DNA of 15,291 nt, from positions 1-15,291 of the forward strand of contig CAZJIU010000055.1 in the NCBI GenBank assembly GCA_964546145.1, read 5' to 3'. Source of the stretch: CAZAKO01 sp964546145 (GTDB lineage Bacteria; Fidelibacterota; UBA2242). Of the stretch, positions 1 through 9,200 are shown one piece after another. The notes beneath the pieces were generated by a model, which searched no databases, was not told the origin of the DNA, and was given only the letters and a program-made list of their open reading frames with translations. The stretch's first letter is position 1; every line of letters begins with the position of its first letter. Position numbers and translations under genes: made by a program.

Positions 1-986
1 TAATTGAGTCCAAACCAATCGAGAGTCTCGGAAAGTCCGGGAATATAGCGTGTGTAACATCCCATTTTCCCCAGATAAAATCTAAATCTATCGGTATGAA
101 AAGCCTCTAATACCGCCTGATTCATCCGCTGATCTATTAATCCGGCTGCCAGCCAGTCTGGCAACCACCACTTACGCGCCGGATCGAAGATCAAAAGACT
201 TTTAACAATCCCAACCTGGCAGGATATCCCATCTCCATCGGCATCATTACAATCAATTTCGTGAATAGTTTGGAAAGCTCGAAAATGGGCTTTTAAGAGA
301 TGATATAATACCTGAGCCGTAAGGTACAGGTCCTTTTTACCTGGTGGGAAGAGACCCTTCTGCCAACCCATCACAGCATAGATAACCGGTTCGTTGAAAG
401 TTGCCCAGAAATCTACATAAGCTCCCAGAGTTTCAGCAACCTTAGCCGCATAATCGGTAAAATAATTCACCGCGTCAGAGTTTTCAAAACCACCCTTTTC
501 ATACAACCATAAAGGAATTGTAAAGTGGTGTAAGGTCACAAAAGGGGTGATATTTTTCTCCCTCAGGTAAATGCATTTTTCCAGATAATGATTTAAAGCC
601 CGTTGATTCCAAACTCCCGGTTTTGGCGAAACTTTACTCCATTCGATGGAAAAGCGGTAGGCATTACAACCTAATTGCTGCAATAATTCTATATCCTGAC
701 GATAGCGATTCCAGTGATCAGCAGCTAATCCAGCCTTTGCGCCATTTTTAATCCGCGGTCTGGCATGTTCGTCATAGGAATTTTCCCAGATAGACCAATC
801 ATTGCTATTACACCCGCCTTCCACCTGATAGGCAGCAGTCGCAGCACCCCATAAAAAACCGCGCGGAAAACGAAATTTGGAAATATCAATTAAATGATTT
901 TTCCATGGCACGTTATGCTGCCGATAATTCAACCAAAGTGTTACCAGAATGATTGCCAGAATTAGCCAGATAAGGAGATTGATCAT
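1..986 (-). CDS. Membrane-anchored glycoside hydrolase family 1 (beta-glucosidase-like), C-terminus beyond window
   Basis: The reading frame is open from the ATG at 986 to the window edge (328 complete codons) and lacks its C-terminal part only because the window ends. Family 1 glycoside hydrolases are retaining enzymes that cleave beta-glucosides, beta-galactosides and related sugars. The family signature FLWGAATAAYQVEGG is at about residues 44-58, with Q54 at the usual sugar-binding position. LHHF is at 152-155 (H154 is the conserved His) and TFNEP at 196-200, with E199 as the predicted acid/base. The nucleophile (TENG/ITENG) would lie beyond the edge, so activity cannot be judged. Residues 1-19 form a strongly hydrophobic segment followed by NYRQ, which looks like an uncleaved signal anchor with the enzyme outside the inner membrane. 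An Asp-rich loop (D248, D250, D252) between C246 and C256 is inserted before the VGIV strand. An in-frame TAG lies eight codons upstream, so the ATG is the first possible start, although no Shine-Dalgarno site is visible. Exact substrate is unknown. Confidence 0.93.
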   Translation of the reverse strand, partial: MINLLIWLILAIILVTLWLNYRQHNVPWKNHLIDISKFRFPRGFLWGAATAAYQVEGGCNSNDWSIWENSYDEHARPRIKNGAKAGLAADHWNRYRQDIELLQQLGCNAYRFSIEWSKVSPKPGVWNQRALNHYLEKCIYLREKNITPFVTLHHFTIPLWLYEKGGFENSDAVNYFTDYAAKVAETLGAYVDFWATFNEPVIYAVMGWQKGLFPPGKKDLYLTAQVLYHLLKAHFRAFQTIHEIDCNDADGDGISCQVGIVKSLLIFDPARKWWLPDWLAAGLIDQRMNQAVLEAFHTDRFRFYLGKMGCYTRYIPGLSETLDWFGLN

Positions 987-1036
987 TGCGGTATATTTTA
1001 AAATTGTTTGCTAGAACCTTTACCAACAGCCATTCG

Positions 1037-1065
1037 AAACTATCAAAGTTTCCCGTAAAGGGCAA
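1037..1065 (-). promoter_or_regulatory. Weak candidate promoter for the GH1 gene
   Basis: On the minus strand TTGCCC (1060-1065) and TAGTTT (1037-1042) are separated by 17 bases, about 50 bases ahead of the GH1 start codon. Both hexamers match the sigma-70 consensus only partly. A 6-bp inverted repeat (GAAACT/AGTTTC, 1036-1052) overlaps the -10 side. The placement after the upstream terminator supports an independent promoter somewhere here, but this particular assignment is weak. Confidence 0.22.
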
Positions 1066-1125
1066 GGAAAAGGTGGTCTGAAAAGATAAAACACCACCAC
1101 CCACTAAAAATCACATCTTGACTTA

Positions 1126-1175
1126 TAAAAACTAAAGAAGAAAGGTCGGAGTTCACTCTAAGAACCCCGACCTTT
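1126..1175 (-). terminator. Intrinsic terminator after the PorV-like gene
   Basis: Arms at 1141-1154 and 1162-1175 form a 14-bp stem with one mismatch around a 7-base loop. On the minus strand the 3' arm ends in CCGACCTTT and runs into a U-rich tract (CTTCTTTAGTTTTT). It begins 31 bases past the stop codon at 1206. It closes the three-gene outer-membrane operon and separates it from the GH1 gene. Confidence 0.85.
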
Positions 1176-1205
1176 TGATATTTGTCGAAACGACTTTAGC
1201 TAGCG

Positions 1206-2252
1206 TTAGAAGGCAATACCGATTGAGAAGACATTGCCATTACCAAAATATTCCATCGGTTGGAAGGCATAATCCAGGAATAACTTACTCCCACCGATAG
1301 AATACTTCATTCCGCCACCTAGAGCAATACTGTAAATCGTTTCGCCGTAATCCGGGTTATCTGGATCTTTAACCAAGAAGTGATAACCGCCGCGCAGGTA
1401 TAAAAGATTCATGATACCTAACTCAGCACCAACTTTTAGCTGATCCTGCTCGAAGTTATTATTCTGAAATTGACCGGCAACCAGCAAATCACCAACACCC
1501 AGATTCAGCTTATAGCTCAACCCCATTTCCAGAGTTGAGGGCAGCTGATCTGAGGAGGTCGGGCGGTAACGATAGGCTGAGTACGACTCACCGAGATCGG
1601 TTGCTTTTTCAAGAAAAGCTGAACCCTGGTAGTGCATATTAGTTCCGATATTCTTAATCACCATTCCCAGGGATAGCCCTTCAATAGTAAGCAGCTGTTG
1701 ATATTGAATGCCAATATCGACGGCAAAGGCGGTAGCCGATGCGCGCGGCACACTTTCGTAAATTACATTGGCATTTACCCCAACACCAATCCGGTCTGTA
1801 AGGAGTTTGGAATAGGATAAACCTCCGGTTGCAAAAGTTGGTGAGTAGGTAGCGCCGGTACCATCCATATTTTCGATGGTGGTAATCGGTATGTCACCGA
1901 AGCTGAAACTCTTCAGACTGACTCCCAGAACACCTAAGCGTCCGGCATTGAAACCAACGGCAAAATAGTTCACATTAATATCAGCAATGATATTTTGGGT
2001 AGTGAACATTGCTGCCGCTCTTTCTTCCATCCTACCCAGACCAGCCGGATTCCAATAGATTGCATCTAGTGAACTCACATTGGCCAGATCGGCTCCTCCC
2101 ATCCCGATTGCTCTGGCACCAACTGGAACCTGAACCTGGACACCCGATGCCGTACCGACACGGCTGGCATCACCGGCATACAGGAAAGTGCAGCATACAA
2201 AAGTGATGAGCAGGAGGGATATCAATTTATAGGATATGTTATGTCTCTTCAT
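1206..2252 (-). CDS. PorV/PorQ-family outer-membrane beta-barrel protein
   Basis: The gene encodes 348 residues from the chosen ATG. A signal peptide (KRHNISYK, then a hydrophobic run to about residue 25, AxA-like site near YAGDA) is followed by the family signature GARAIGMGGADLANVSSL at 45-62 and YWNPAGLGRM at 66-75. These mark the PorV/PorQ/UPF0164 branch of FadL-like barrels. The rest alternates polar and hydrophobic residues as in outer-membrane strands and ends in Phe, the usual barrel assembly signal. In Bacteroidota, PorV binds the C-terminal domains of type IX cargo at the outer membrane and delivers them to the attachment machinery. Its position directly behind a large cargo-like gene (40 bases from its stop) suggests a dedicated carrier for that protein, which is inference. 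A longer frame starting at a TTG at 2306 exists, but the internal ATG has the ribosome-binding site and the signal peptide. Paralogue identity (PorV, PorQ or other) cannot be fixed by eye. Confidence 0.9.
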   Translation of the reverse strand: MKRHNISYKLISLLLITFVCCTFLYAGDASRVGTASGVQVQVPVGARAIGMGGADLANVSSLDAIYWNPAGLGRMEERAAAMFTTQNIIADINVNYFAVGFNAGRLGVLGVSLKSFSFGDIPITTIENMDGTGATYSPTFATGGLSYSKLLTDRIGVGVNANVIYESVPRASATAFAVDIGIQYQQLLTIEGLSLGMVIKNIGTNMHYQGSAFLEKATDLGESYSAYRYRPTSSDQLPSTLEMGLSYKLNLGVGDLLVAGQFQNNNFEQDQLKVGAELGIMNLLYLRGGYHFLVKDPDNPDYGETIYSIALGGGMKYSIGGSKLFLDYAFQPMEYFGNGNVFSIGIAF

Positions 2253-2258
2253 GTGTTT

Positions 2259-2264
2259 CTCCCT
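2259..2264 (-). promoter_or_regulatory. Shine-Dalgarno site that fixes the PorV-like start
   Basis: AGGGAG on the minus strand lies 6 bases before the ATG at 2252. It supports this start over the in-frame TTG at 2306, which would put 18 polar residues before the signal peptide and overlap the preceding gene. Confidence 0.75.
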
Positions 2265-2292
2265 TTCTATAATTTCTTCCGTATTATACATA

Positions 2293-5200
2293 CTAATAAT
2301 ACTCAAGTATCTGACGATCCTGAATGACCATAAACTTTAGAACCTTCTCTTTCTTCAAATCAGGCAAATCAATATGGGCAACATACATACCGCTGCCAAC
2401 TGGCAGATTTGCCTCATTTTTCAGATCCCATTGCAGGAACTGAGAGGTATTATTCTTATCCAGTGTTCTTACCAGAGTACCTGCAAGGTTGAAGATTCTA
2501 ACCTTTGCCTTCGTCGGCAAATGAGTAAAGGTCACATATACATCGTATTGATCGGTAGACAGTGAATTGTACGCATAATAAGGATTAGGGAAGACATTGA
2601 TCTTCTTAACCAGCTCCTTCGCCAGATCAGCATTGCCAATGGTCGGTGCGGTTGTCGTAAAGGTAAACTCATCAACACCCAATTGAAGCGGGTTGTCGAA
2701 TACAATTGAAACGACATCACCTGTTTGCCAATCGGTCCACCAGTGGACTAATGTCCAAGTCAGAAGATCACTATTGGCAAGCTCCGTAGCCGTTTTCGTC
2801 TGAGTTGTTGCATAATCCTCGTGTAATATCCACGTGTACTCTCTGTCATATGGATTGAATGCATACATCGTATCAGTTGTAGCCGGATTACCTGAACGAT
2901 CATAGACTACCATCGATATCTGCTGGTTGTTTTGGACATCCCAGACCTCAAAGGGAATCCTGATTTTGAAGGGTGAACCATCACCGGGATTATTGGCATC
3001 AGGATGCTCATCAATGGTATAGTTACGGGCATCAACCAGTACGGCTTCGGAACCGGTGCCGGCTTTAATTGGAATATAAGTACCCCCACTTGCCATGGTG
3101 ACTGGATTGTCATAGTCATATTCTCCAGTAAACCGCAGTTCGATATCACACTGGAGCAGGTCTATATCGTCAGTGCCGTGCCATCCGCCGTCAGGAGCAT
3201 AATCATAGCAATCCAGAGCCATATCGGTCGTTCCATATGACCAGCCCATATAGAGATAGCTACTAATCAGAAATGGCATACTATAACCCGCATTCTGATA
3301 ATCATTAGCATAGTAGACATATCCGCGTTCTGGATTGTACCGATAAGGTGAGCGGGTAGAAGTATAAGATGTAAAATCTATAGGCGCATCATAACTGGCA
3401 TCAACTATAACCTGAAAACCATCAACAACACCACCAGCTTGAGAACCTTCTTCTGCCTCAGTATCAACATCCACACCATTTACAATCGTCTGATCAGTCA
3501 GCACATCCTCATTTGTGGTTAGATCCCTAACATTCCAATGCTTGACTGTCTTGAAAGCATAAGCCTCTTCGCTAATCACGCAGTTGCCCTCAGCATTAAC
3601 AACGACAGCATCCGTGATGCCGTAGGCATTACAATCATCCGCATTAGCCGGATCGTCACAATATAGACGCGCCCAGCCATCATCATAGACAACGTAGGCA
3701 ACCGTCAGTGGTAAAGTGGGAGTATTGACATTTACCGTCATCAGCTCGCCACCGGCGAATGCTCCGGCACCGGTCAAATCAGTCGAATCTTGGACCTCAT
3801 TACCAAATAACACGGAGTTATCCGACTCATTAATCAAGGCGGTAATTCCTTCGGGACCGGAAGCACTGTTAATTACGATTTCTGGCGGAAATGTCAGCTT
3901 CACACCTTCGGCGTAATCATAATCTGGCGAAACCAGATCAAGCACAAACTTTAGATCCCTGGTACCTGCTGTCGGGGAAGTATAGGCTACACCCGAAATT
4001 GTAGAAGGCGAGACATCCGTCACTTTTCCGAGGGCTTTGCCAACCGAATCTGCATAGTTGGTCGTCTTCCATTCGCCATCAACATCCATGTAATAGTGCT
4101 GCTGGTTAAAATATACTTTATAATCATGACCAGTCAGCTCATATGGGTCAATGACTTTATAATAGGCACTACCGTCGGCAGCCCCAACTGAATGAGTTAA
4201 TTCATACTCATTTTCATGAACTTCGGAAAGAGTATCACCCGGCAGCGGTTCCTGAATTGTCACGGCTTGAGCAATAAGTGCCGATTCTAATGCTTTATCC
4301 TCGATTAGTTCTGGATTGGGATGATAGTTGTACGCAGTAACTCCAAAATAGTAAGTACTACCTTCGTAAAGCGGTCCTCCGGTAATATAGTCCTTGTCAA
4401 TTTTGAAGTAACGCTGAACACCTACATCGGCACCTCGCTGAATGGGTACCTTAACGTTTTGCCCGTATTGAGACAGGAAGCGATTACCTTCAATCACTTC
4501 TATGCCATCTACCTTATCAAAGGTAGCGAGAAGAGTCGCCTGATCCCTGGAAGCCGTTGGTGAAGGCAATTGATAAACATTATAACCCTCAAAAGAGTAA
4601 CCAGCAATTACCGGCCCTTCGGTAGCTGCGACAGCAGCCAGATCAGAACCCCATTCCAGGACAACATTATCCTCAAAGGCTCTTGTGGTTACCTTCGGTC
4701 CCGCAGGTGCCTTCGGGACACCGGCAAAGGCTCCGTTAAACAGGGTCTGAGCCACTGCATCGGTCATCTTCAGGTCGGTAATCGAGCTAAAACGGGTACT
4801 CCCGAGACCACCGATAACTGCTACGACGACTTCCTGGGTGTCACCATCGGCAAAAGTAAAAGGTCCCGAGCACAATGCCATCCGCCGATCACCAGGTGTG
4901 AAAAACTGGTTGTGATTATCCAGGTCGCCAGTTTCCGTAACTGGATCACCGGCCATCGGGAACTTTGTGACCACACCGCCATCGGCAACCGGTACATTTC
5001 CCTCCGTCCAGGGAGTTGGGGTATCAATATTCTCAGTTGGGATATAACCCCGTAACATATTCCACCAGCATAGCGTACCATCATATACACCCAGCGGCGG
5101 ATCGCTAATTGGTGAACCTGCGGCAAACCAGGAGAAACCAGTCATCGGGAGATTCACTTTTCCAGGACCGACGACTTTTAGATCGAATACGCCATAGTCT

Positions 5201-6255
5201 GCGGCATCATCCACTCCGTTGCGATTAAGATCCTGTCCGGCGACGCCATCAACCAAAGGTCCCTGAAAGAAATCATAACCAGCAGATGCCGGAGCTAAGC
5301 CAAAGGCGGAATATTTACTGTCACTCTCCTGACCATTATAAACATAACCTATACTCAATAAAGTATCACATCCTAACAGGTCATCTGATGCCTCACCTAA
5401 ATCCGGATCGCACCATTGGGCAACAGACATCTCGTCAATATCCTCGCCGGATTTATTGATCAACTTATACTTTTTGAAGATAATCTGACCCAAGCGGGCA
5501 CCTGGTTGATTATAAGCCCAGGCGGTTACCTGAAGCTCAAATCCAAAGGGCTCAGAACCATACAAACCAAGGGCATTTGTCCGGTTCAGGTCATTACAGA
5601 CGAACCAGACTACCTGATCGGCATTGGCAATACCCGCCTTATCAACATCCGGATCGTAAGCTCCATCACCATCTACATCAACAAATGGTGCCCCTAAATC
5701 GGCTGGCCACTCCTCCCAGTCGGTTGCATACTGATCAATAATTTCCTGGGTCATGTCCTCGGTTACGGATACCGCACCGGTCATATTGGCTTCAGCAGCC
5801 TCCTGGACCACCATGGCGTGCGTCAGGGTTTTATAATCCGGCCGAATCCGGTAAATCCGAGCGCGTGAATCAGACGGGCTGATTGCCGTTCCATCACTCT
5901 GAATCCAGCCTGGGGTAGTGCCGATATTGTAGGTTTGACCACCTACCCGGATCTCTGTACTACCATCATCTTTGGGATATTTACCACCCCAGATGAAGCC
6001 ATCCTGGAAGATCGCACCGGCAGTACCACGCGGATAAATACCACCTGAATTGCCGTTGGGGTCAATACCTGACTTACCATTATAATCCATCCAGTAACTC
6101 CAATTGGAGATATTGGATAGTGTGCGTGTTACTTGATTTTGAGCGGCTTTAGACAAAGGCTGCGTCGTTTGACCAGTTTGCTTAGCCATCAGACCAATGG
6201 AAAGTAACAGCACAATACTTATTACTAATCCAATTACTAAACCTCTTAATTTCAT
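2293..6255 (-). CDS. Very large secreted protein with T9SS-type C-terminal sorting domain
   Basis: The product has 1320 residues. It starts with a signal peptide (KLR, then hydrophobic to about residue 24, MAKQ). Residues 193-205 (DVDGDGAYDPDVD) and 342-353 (DLNRNGVDDAAD) look like calcium-binding DxDxDG/thrombospondin-3- or dockerin-type loops. A conserved-looking stretch, SGPFTFADGDTQEVVVAVI, lies near 463-481. Residues about 515-645 (PKVTTRAFEDNVVLEW to STYYFGVTAYNY) resemble a fibronectin type III fold. Residues about 650-1210 match nothing I recognise. Residues 1214-1320 have the pattern of a Por/type IX sorting domain: NVFPNPYY near 1220, VRIFNLAGTLVRTL at 1239-1252, GMYVAHI near 1296, and VLKFMVIQ near 1305. 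Such domains are recognised by the type IX machinery and direct surface attachment or release. The tail runs nine residues (DRQILEYY region) past the usual end. It lies 42 bases behind the TonB-dependent receptor, so a surface partner of that receptor is plausible. I know similar proteins only as uncharacterised in FCB genomes; no enzymatic residues are recognised. Confidence 0.88.
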   Translation of the reverse strand: MKLRGLVIGLVISIVLLLSIGLMAKQTGQTTQPLSKAAQNQVTRTLSNISNWSYWMDYNGKSGIDPNGNSGGIYPRGTAGAIFQDGFIWGGKYPKDDGSTEIRVGGQTYNIGTTPGWIQSDGTAISPSDSRARIYRIRPDYKTLTHAMVVQEAAEANMTGAVSVTEDMTQEIIDQYATDWEEWPADLGAPFVDVDGDGAYDPDVDKAGIANADQVVWFVCNDLNRTNALGLYGSEPFGFELQVTAWAYNQPGARLGQIIFKKYKLINKSGEDIDEMSVAQWCDPDLGEASDDLLGCDTLLSIGYVYNGQESDSKYSAFGLAPASAGYDFFQGPLVDGVAGQDLNRNGVDDAADYGVFDLKVVGPGKVNLPMTGFSWFAAGSPISDPPLGVYDGTLCWWNMLRGYIPTENIDTPTPWTEGNVPVADGGVVTKFPMAGDPVTETGDLDNHNQFFTPGDRRMALCSGPFTFADGDTQEVVVAVIGGLGSTRFSSITDLKMTDAVAQTLFNGAFAGVPKAPAGPKVTTRAFEDNVVLEWGSDLAAVAATEGPVIAGYSFEGYNVYQLPSPTASRDQATLLATFDKVDGIEVIEGNRFLSQYGQNVKVPIQRGADVGVQRYFKIDKDYITGGPLYEGSTYYFGVTAYNYHPNPELIEDKALESALIAQAVTIQEPLPGDTLSEVHENEYELTHSVGAADGSAYYKVIDPYELTGHDYKVYFNQQHYYMDVDGEWKTTNYADSVGKALGKVTDVSPSTISGVAYTSPTAGTRDLKFVLDLVSPDYDYAEGVKLTFPPEIVINSASGPEGITALINESDNSVLFGNEVQDSTDLTGAGAFAGGELMTVNVNTPTLPLTVAYVVYDDGWARLYCDDPANADDCNAYGITDAVVVNAEGNCVISEEAYAFKTVKHWNVRDLTTNEDVLTDQTIVNGVDVDTEAEEGSQAGGVVDGFQVIVDASYDAPIDFTSYTSTRSPYRYNPERGYVYYANDYQNAGYSMPFLISSYLYMGWSYGTTDMALDCYDYAPDGGWHGTDDIDLLQCDIELRFTGEYDYDNPVTMASGGTYIPIKAGTGSEAVLVDARNYTIDEHPDANNPGDGSPFKIRIPFEVWDVQNNQQISMVVYDRSGNPATTDTMYAFNPYDREYTWILHEDYATTQTKTATELANSDLLTWTLVHWWTDWQTGDVVSIVFDNPLQLGVDEFTFTTTAPTIGNADLAKELVKKINVFPNPYYAYNSLSTDQYDVYVTFTHLPTKAKVRIFNLAGTLVRTLDKNNTSQFLQWDLKNEANLPVGSGMYVAHIDLPDLKKEKVLKFMVIQDRQILEYY

Positions 6256-6262
6256 ATTATAT

Positions 6263-6269
6263 CCTCCTT
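6263..6269 (-). promoter_or_regulatory. Consensus Shine-Dalgarno site of the large secreted protein
   Basis: AAGGAGG on the minus strand, 7 bases before the ATG at 6255, is a full match to the anti-SD sequence. It confirms the start and shows that this organism uses strong SD sites, unlike typical Bacteroidia. Confidence 0.85.
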
Positions 6270-6297
6270 AAAGACTATCATTTCTGCAAATACTTTT

Positions 6298-9200
6298 TTA
6301 GAATTCGAACTTAACGCCAAAGAAAATCTGGCGCGGTTCACCATAAATCTCTCTGGCAATATTATCCCAGTAAGCCTGGGCGTTGTTCAGATTGATGGCT
6401 GTATACATGTCAATATACTGCTGTCCACCGTTTGCAGCGATAGTCGAAGCTGAATAGGTCGGATCACTCAGAAAACCATCATCGGCGGCGCCGCCAGTTT
6501 TTTCATAGACATTAACCACATTTTTACGATTGAACAGATTGTTAAATAGGATATACACTGTACCTCTAATCCGCGCAATATCAAACGACTTATCCAATCG
6601 CAAATCGGTATAATAGGTCCATGGAGTTGTGGATGATCCAATTGGTTCCGCAGCAATCCGGTCTCTGGTATCCTGCATATAGTCTATGCCGGCTGTATAG
6701 GGATCGCTTTGCCCACCAACATTGACATTCACATGAGTATAGGGATGACCACTGGAAAATCTGAATAGTAGATTGACTCCAAACTGGGATAAAATCGGAC
6801 CACCATCGCCCTTACCAAACCGGTAATCCAGATTGACTGATCCGCTGTGAGTCGGTGAATAGTCGAGAGGATTGATTGTTGTTGGCATCTGCGCATTAAA
6901 GTACAGGGCGCCATAAGCGGAATTACTATTAGATTGAGTACCTTCAGCCTGGGTCAGGGTATAATTAATCTGCGAAGCCAGACGGTTTACGCGGCGTAAG
7001 GTCAAGCGGAATTCCAGTCCTTTGGTCGTAGCAAAATCACCATTCACAAAACGCGAATAGTTCCCCGGAATTGCGGCACCCGGATCAATTCTCTGATTAA
7101 TTATCTGGATCAAACCCTTGACATTTTTGTAGAATGCGGTTACATCAAAGGCGGCATTCTCGGCAATCTGCTGCCGTAAACCAGCCTCATACGAGGTTGT
7201 CTTTTCCGGTTCTAGACCATAGCCAATTGGAGCAAGGAAGTAATATCCCTGGCGGACAATCTGGCGGGCATAAGTAAAGGTACTAAAATACATATTGTCG
7301 AGGCTTGGCATCTGGGCAAATTTCCCATATTGCAGATAAAACGCAGTTCTGTCGGTTACCGGGAAAGATAAACCCAAACGCGGGCTGATTATTAAATAGG
7401 GATCAACCTTCTCCCACGCATCTTGCGTTAGCATACTGGCATCTTGATCAACTTCCGGATCAGCCGGATCCCTTAGGGTCCAGTCATCAGAATCGAAATA
7501 ATCCAGGCGAACTCCGGCATTGATAATCAGATCATTATACTCGATTTTGTCCATTATATAGGCCGAAAAATCCAGCGGCTTGCGTGGTCCATCGACATAA
7601 CCCAGACTATTACCATTATCATCCGTATAGCTCTTGTCCTCTGAAATTTCATTACCATAAATGTCATATCCGTAGGTATTGACCAAACCATTAAGCATCC
7701 AGATATCGGCTGGTACAGCTTCCATACTGCCGTAGGTTGTATAACTGAAAGTTCCATTAGGAGCGGTATAATCCATAACCGATGGGGAAATATCAAAATG
7801 ACAAATAGTATAAGAACGCAAGTTCATCCCGGTTTTGACCTGATGATATTTACCCAACTGAGTGGTAAAATCGGCAATTAAGCCGATGTACTGCTGTTTC
7901 TCATTCGCGTAGAAATTGTAAGGATAACCATTTCGTTCAACTGGAAAACCATTGAGCACATAATTAAATTGAGGACGCCAGGCATTCCGAAAGATAACTT
8001 CTCCGTCGGTATGCTCGTAAACAGCTGCGCTATCGTAGTACTGAGTCCAATCGTTGCCGAACCAACTGTCACCTAGTTCATTGGTATATGAATAATAACT
8101 ACCCTTAACATCCAAATAGGTAGTAGGTGAAAAGATTTTGGTTGCCTTAGCAGTTAACAGCATTGTATTGCGCTCGTAGTATTGCGTCCGATCATTCAAG
8201 GTATTCAGCATCGGAGCATTGTTTTGAGCAAAAGTGGCATCAAACTTACGATGGGTATACAACGCGGCGATATTCAGTTTAATCGGCAGATCGAGGGTCA
8301 ATGTTCCATTTAAACTGTATTGGTTATCCTGCCTATCCGGAGTAAAACCGTCAGGATAAACTAATGACACCGTATCATGCTCTAAATTCGATGGGTTGCT
8401 ATCAACCAAATCTTCGAATTTGTAGCCCTTGCTAAAACGCACTTCCGAATCTTCCTGATTATTAATTTCACCCGCAACAAAGAATCGGGCTTTGGGTGAA
8501 AGCAGGGGACCATTAAGAGTTACGACTCCCAGCTTATGTCCGTACGAATAAGTATCCAATAACTTTTTCCCTTCAGCGGGATCGCCAAAACCATCGGTAC
8601 GGAGGTCTACCGAACCTCCAAATTTCGAGGCACCAGTTTTTAATGCAGTTACAACAATTCCGGCGTTGGCCCCGCCCATATCAGCAGTATAACCGCCGGC
8701 TAAAACCTGCATTTCCTCAATTGCCTCTTGAATAGGCGAGAGGGCATTCTGATTGGTCACCGGATTAACAGTAGATACTCCGTTAACCAGGTAATCAACC
8801 TCATCATCTCTAGCTCCGCGAATATGGATCTGGTTATCCTGCACGACGACACCAGCCATCGTCGAAAGCAGGGCATTGGTTCCCCGAATTGGGATACTTT
8901 CCAAATCCTCCGCAGTGGTAATCGAAATACTGGAAGTTGCACTCTTCTCAAACAATTTCCGTTCGGCAGTAACTGTGACCAACTCCCCTTCGAGTACCGT
9001 CGGTTCCAACTGAAAACTCAATTCAGTCGTTAAATCTGCGTGTACCCTAACCTCCTTAATTAGCATTTCCTTGTAGCCAATGTAGGTGGCGCGAGCATTG
9101 TAGATTCCCGGGGTTACGTTGCCAATCGAATAATATCCGTGGATATCAGTGGCAGCACCCATATAAGTACCCTCAAGAACCACATTTACGCCTCCAAGGG

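Noticed and set aside
1..60. GH1 gene as a truncated pseudogene
   Set aside because: The frame is intact to the first base of the window; the missing C-terminus is due to the window edge.
913..1104. 63-codon minus-strand frame overlapping the GH1 start
   Set aside because: It is out of frame with the clear GH1 coding sequence and covers its promoter region; the product resembles nothing.
2253..2306. N-terminal extension of the PorV-like protein from TTG at 2306
   Set aside because: It has no ribosome-binding site, would overlap the previous stop codon, and would place 18 polar residues before the signal peptide.
4570..5055. 161-codon open frame on the plus strand
   Set aside because: Antisense to the large secreted protein, with no family resemblance and basic, low-plausibility composition; treated as a shadow.
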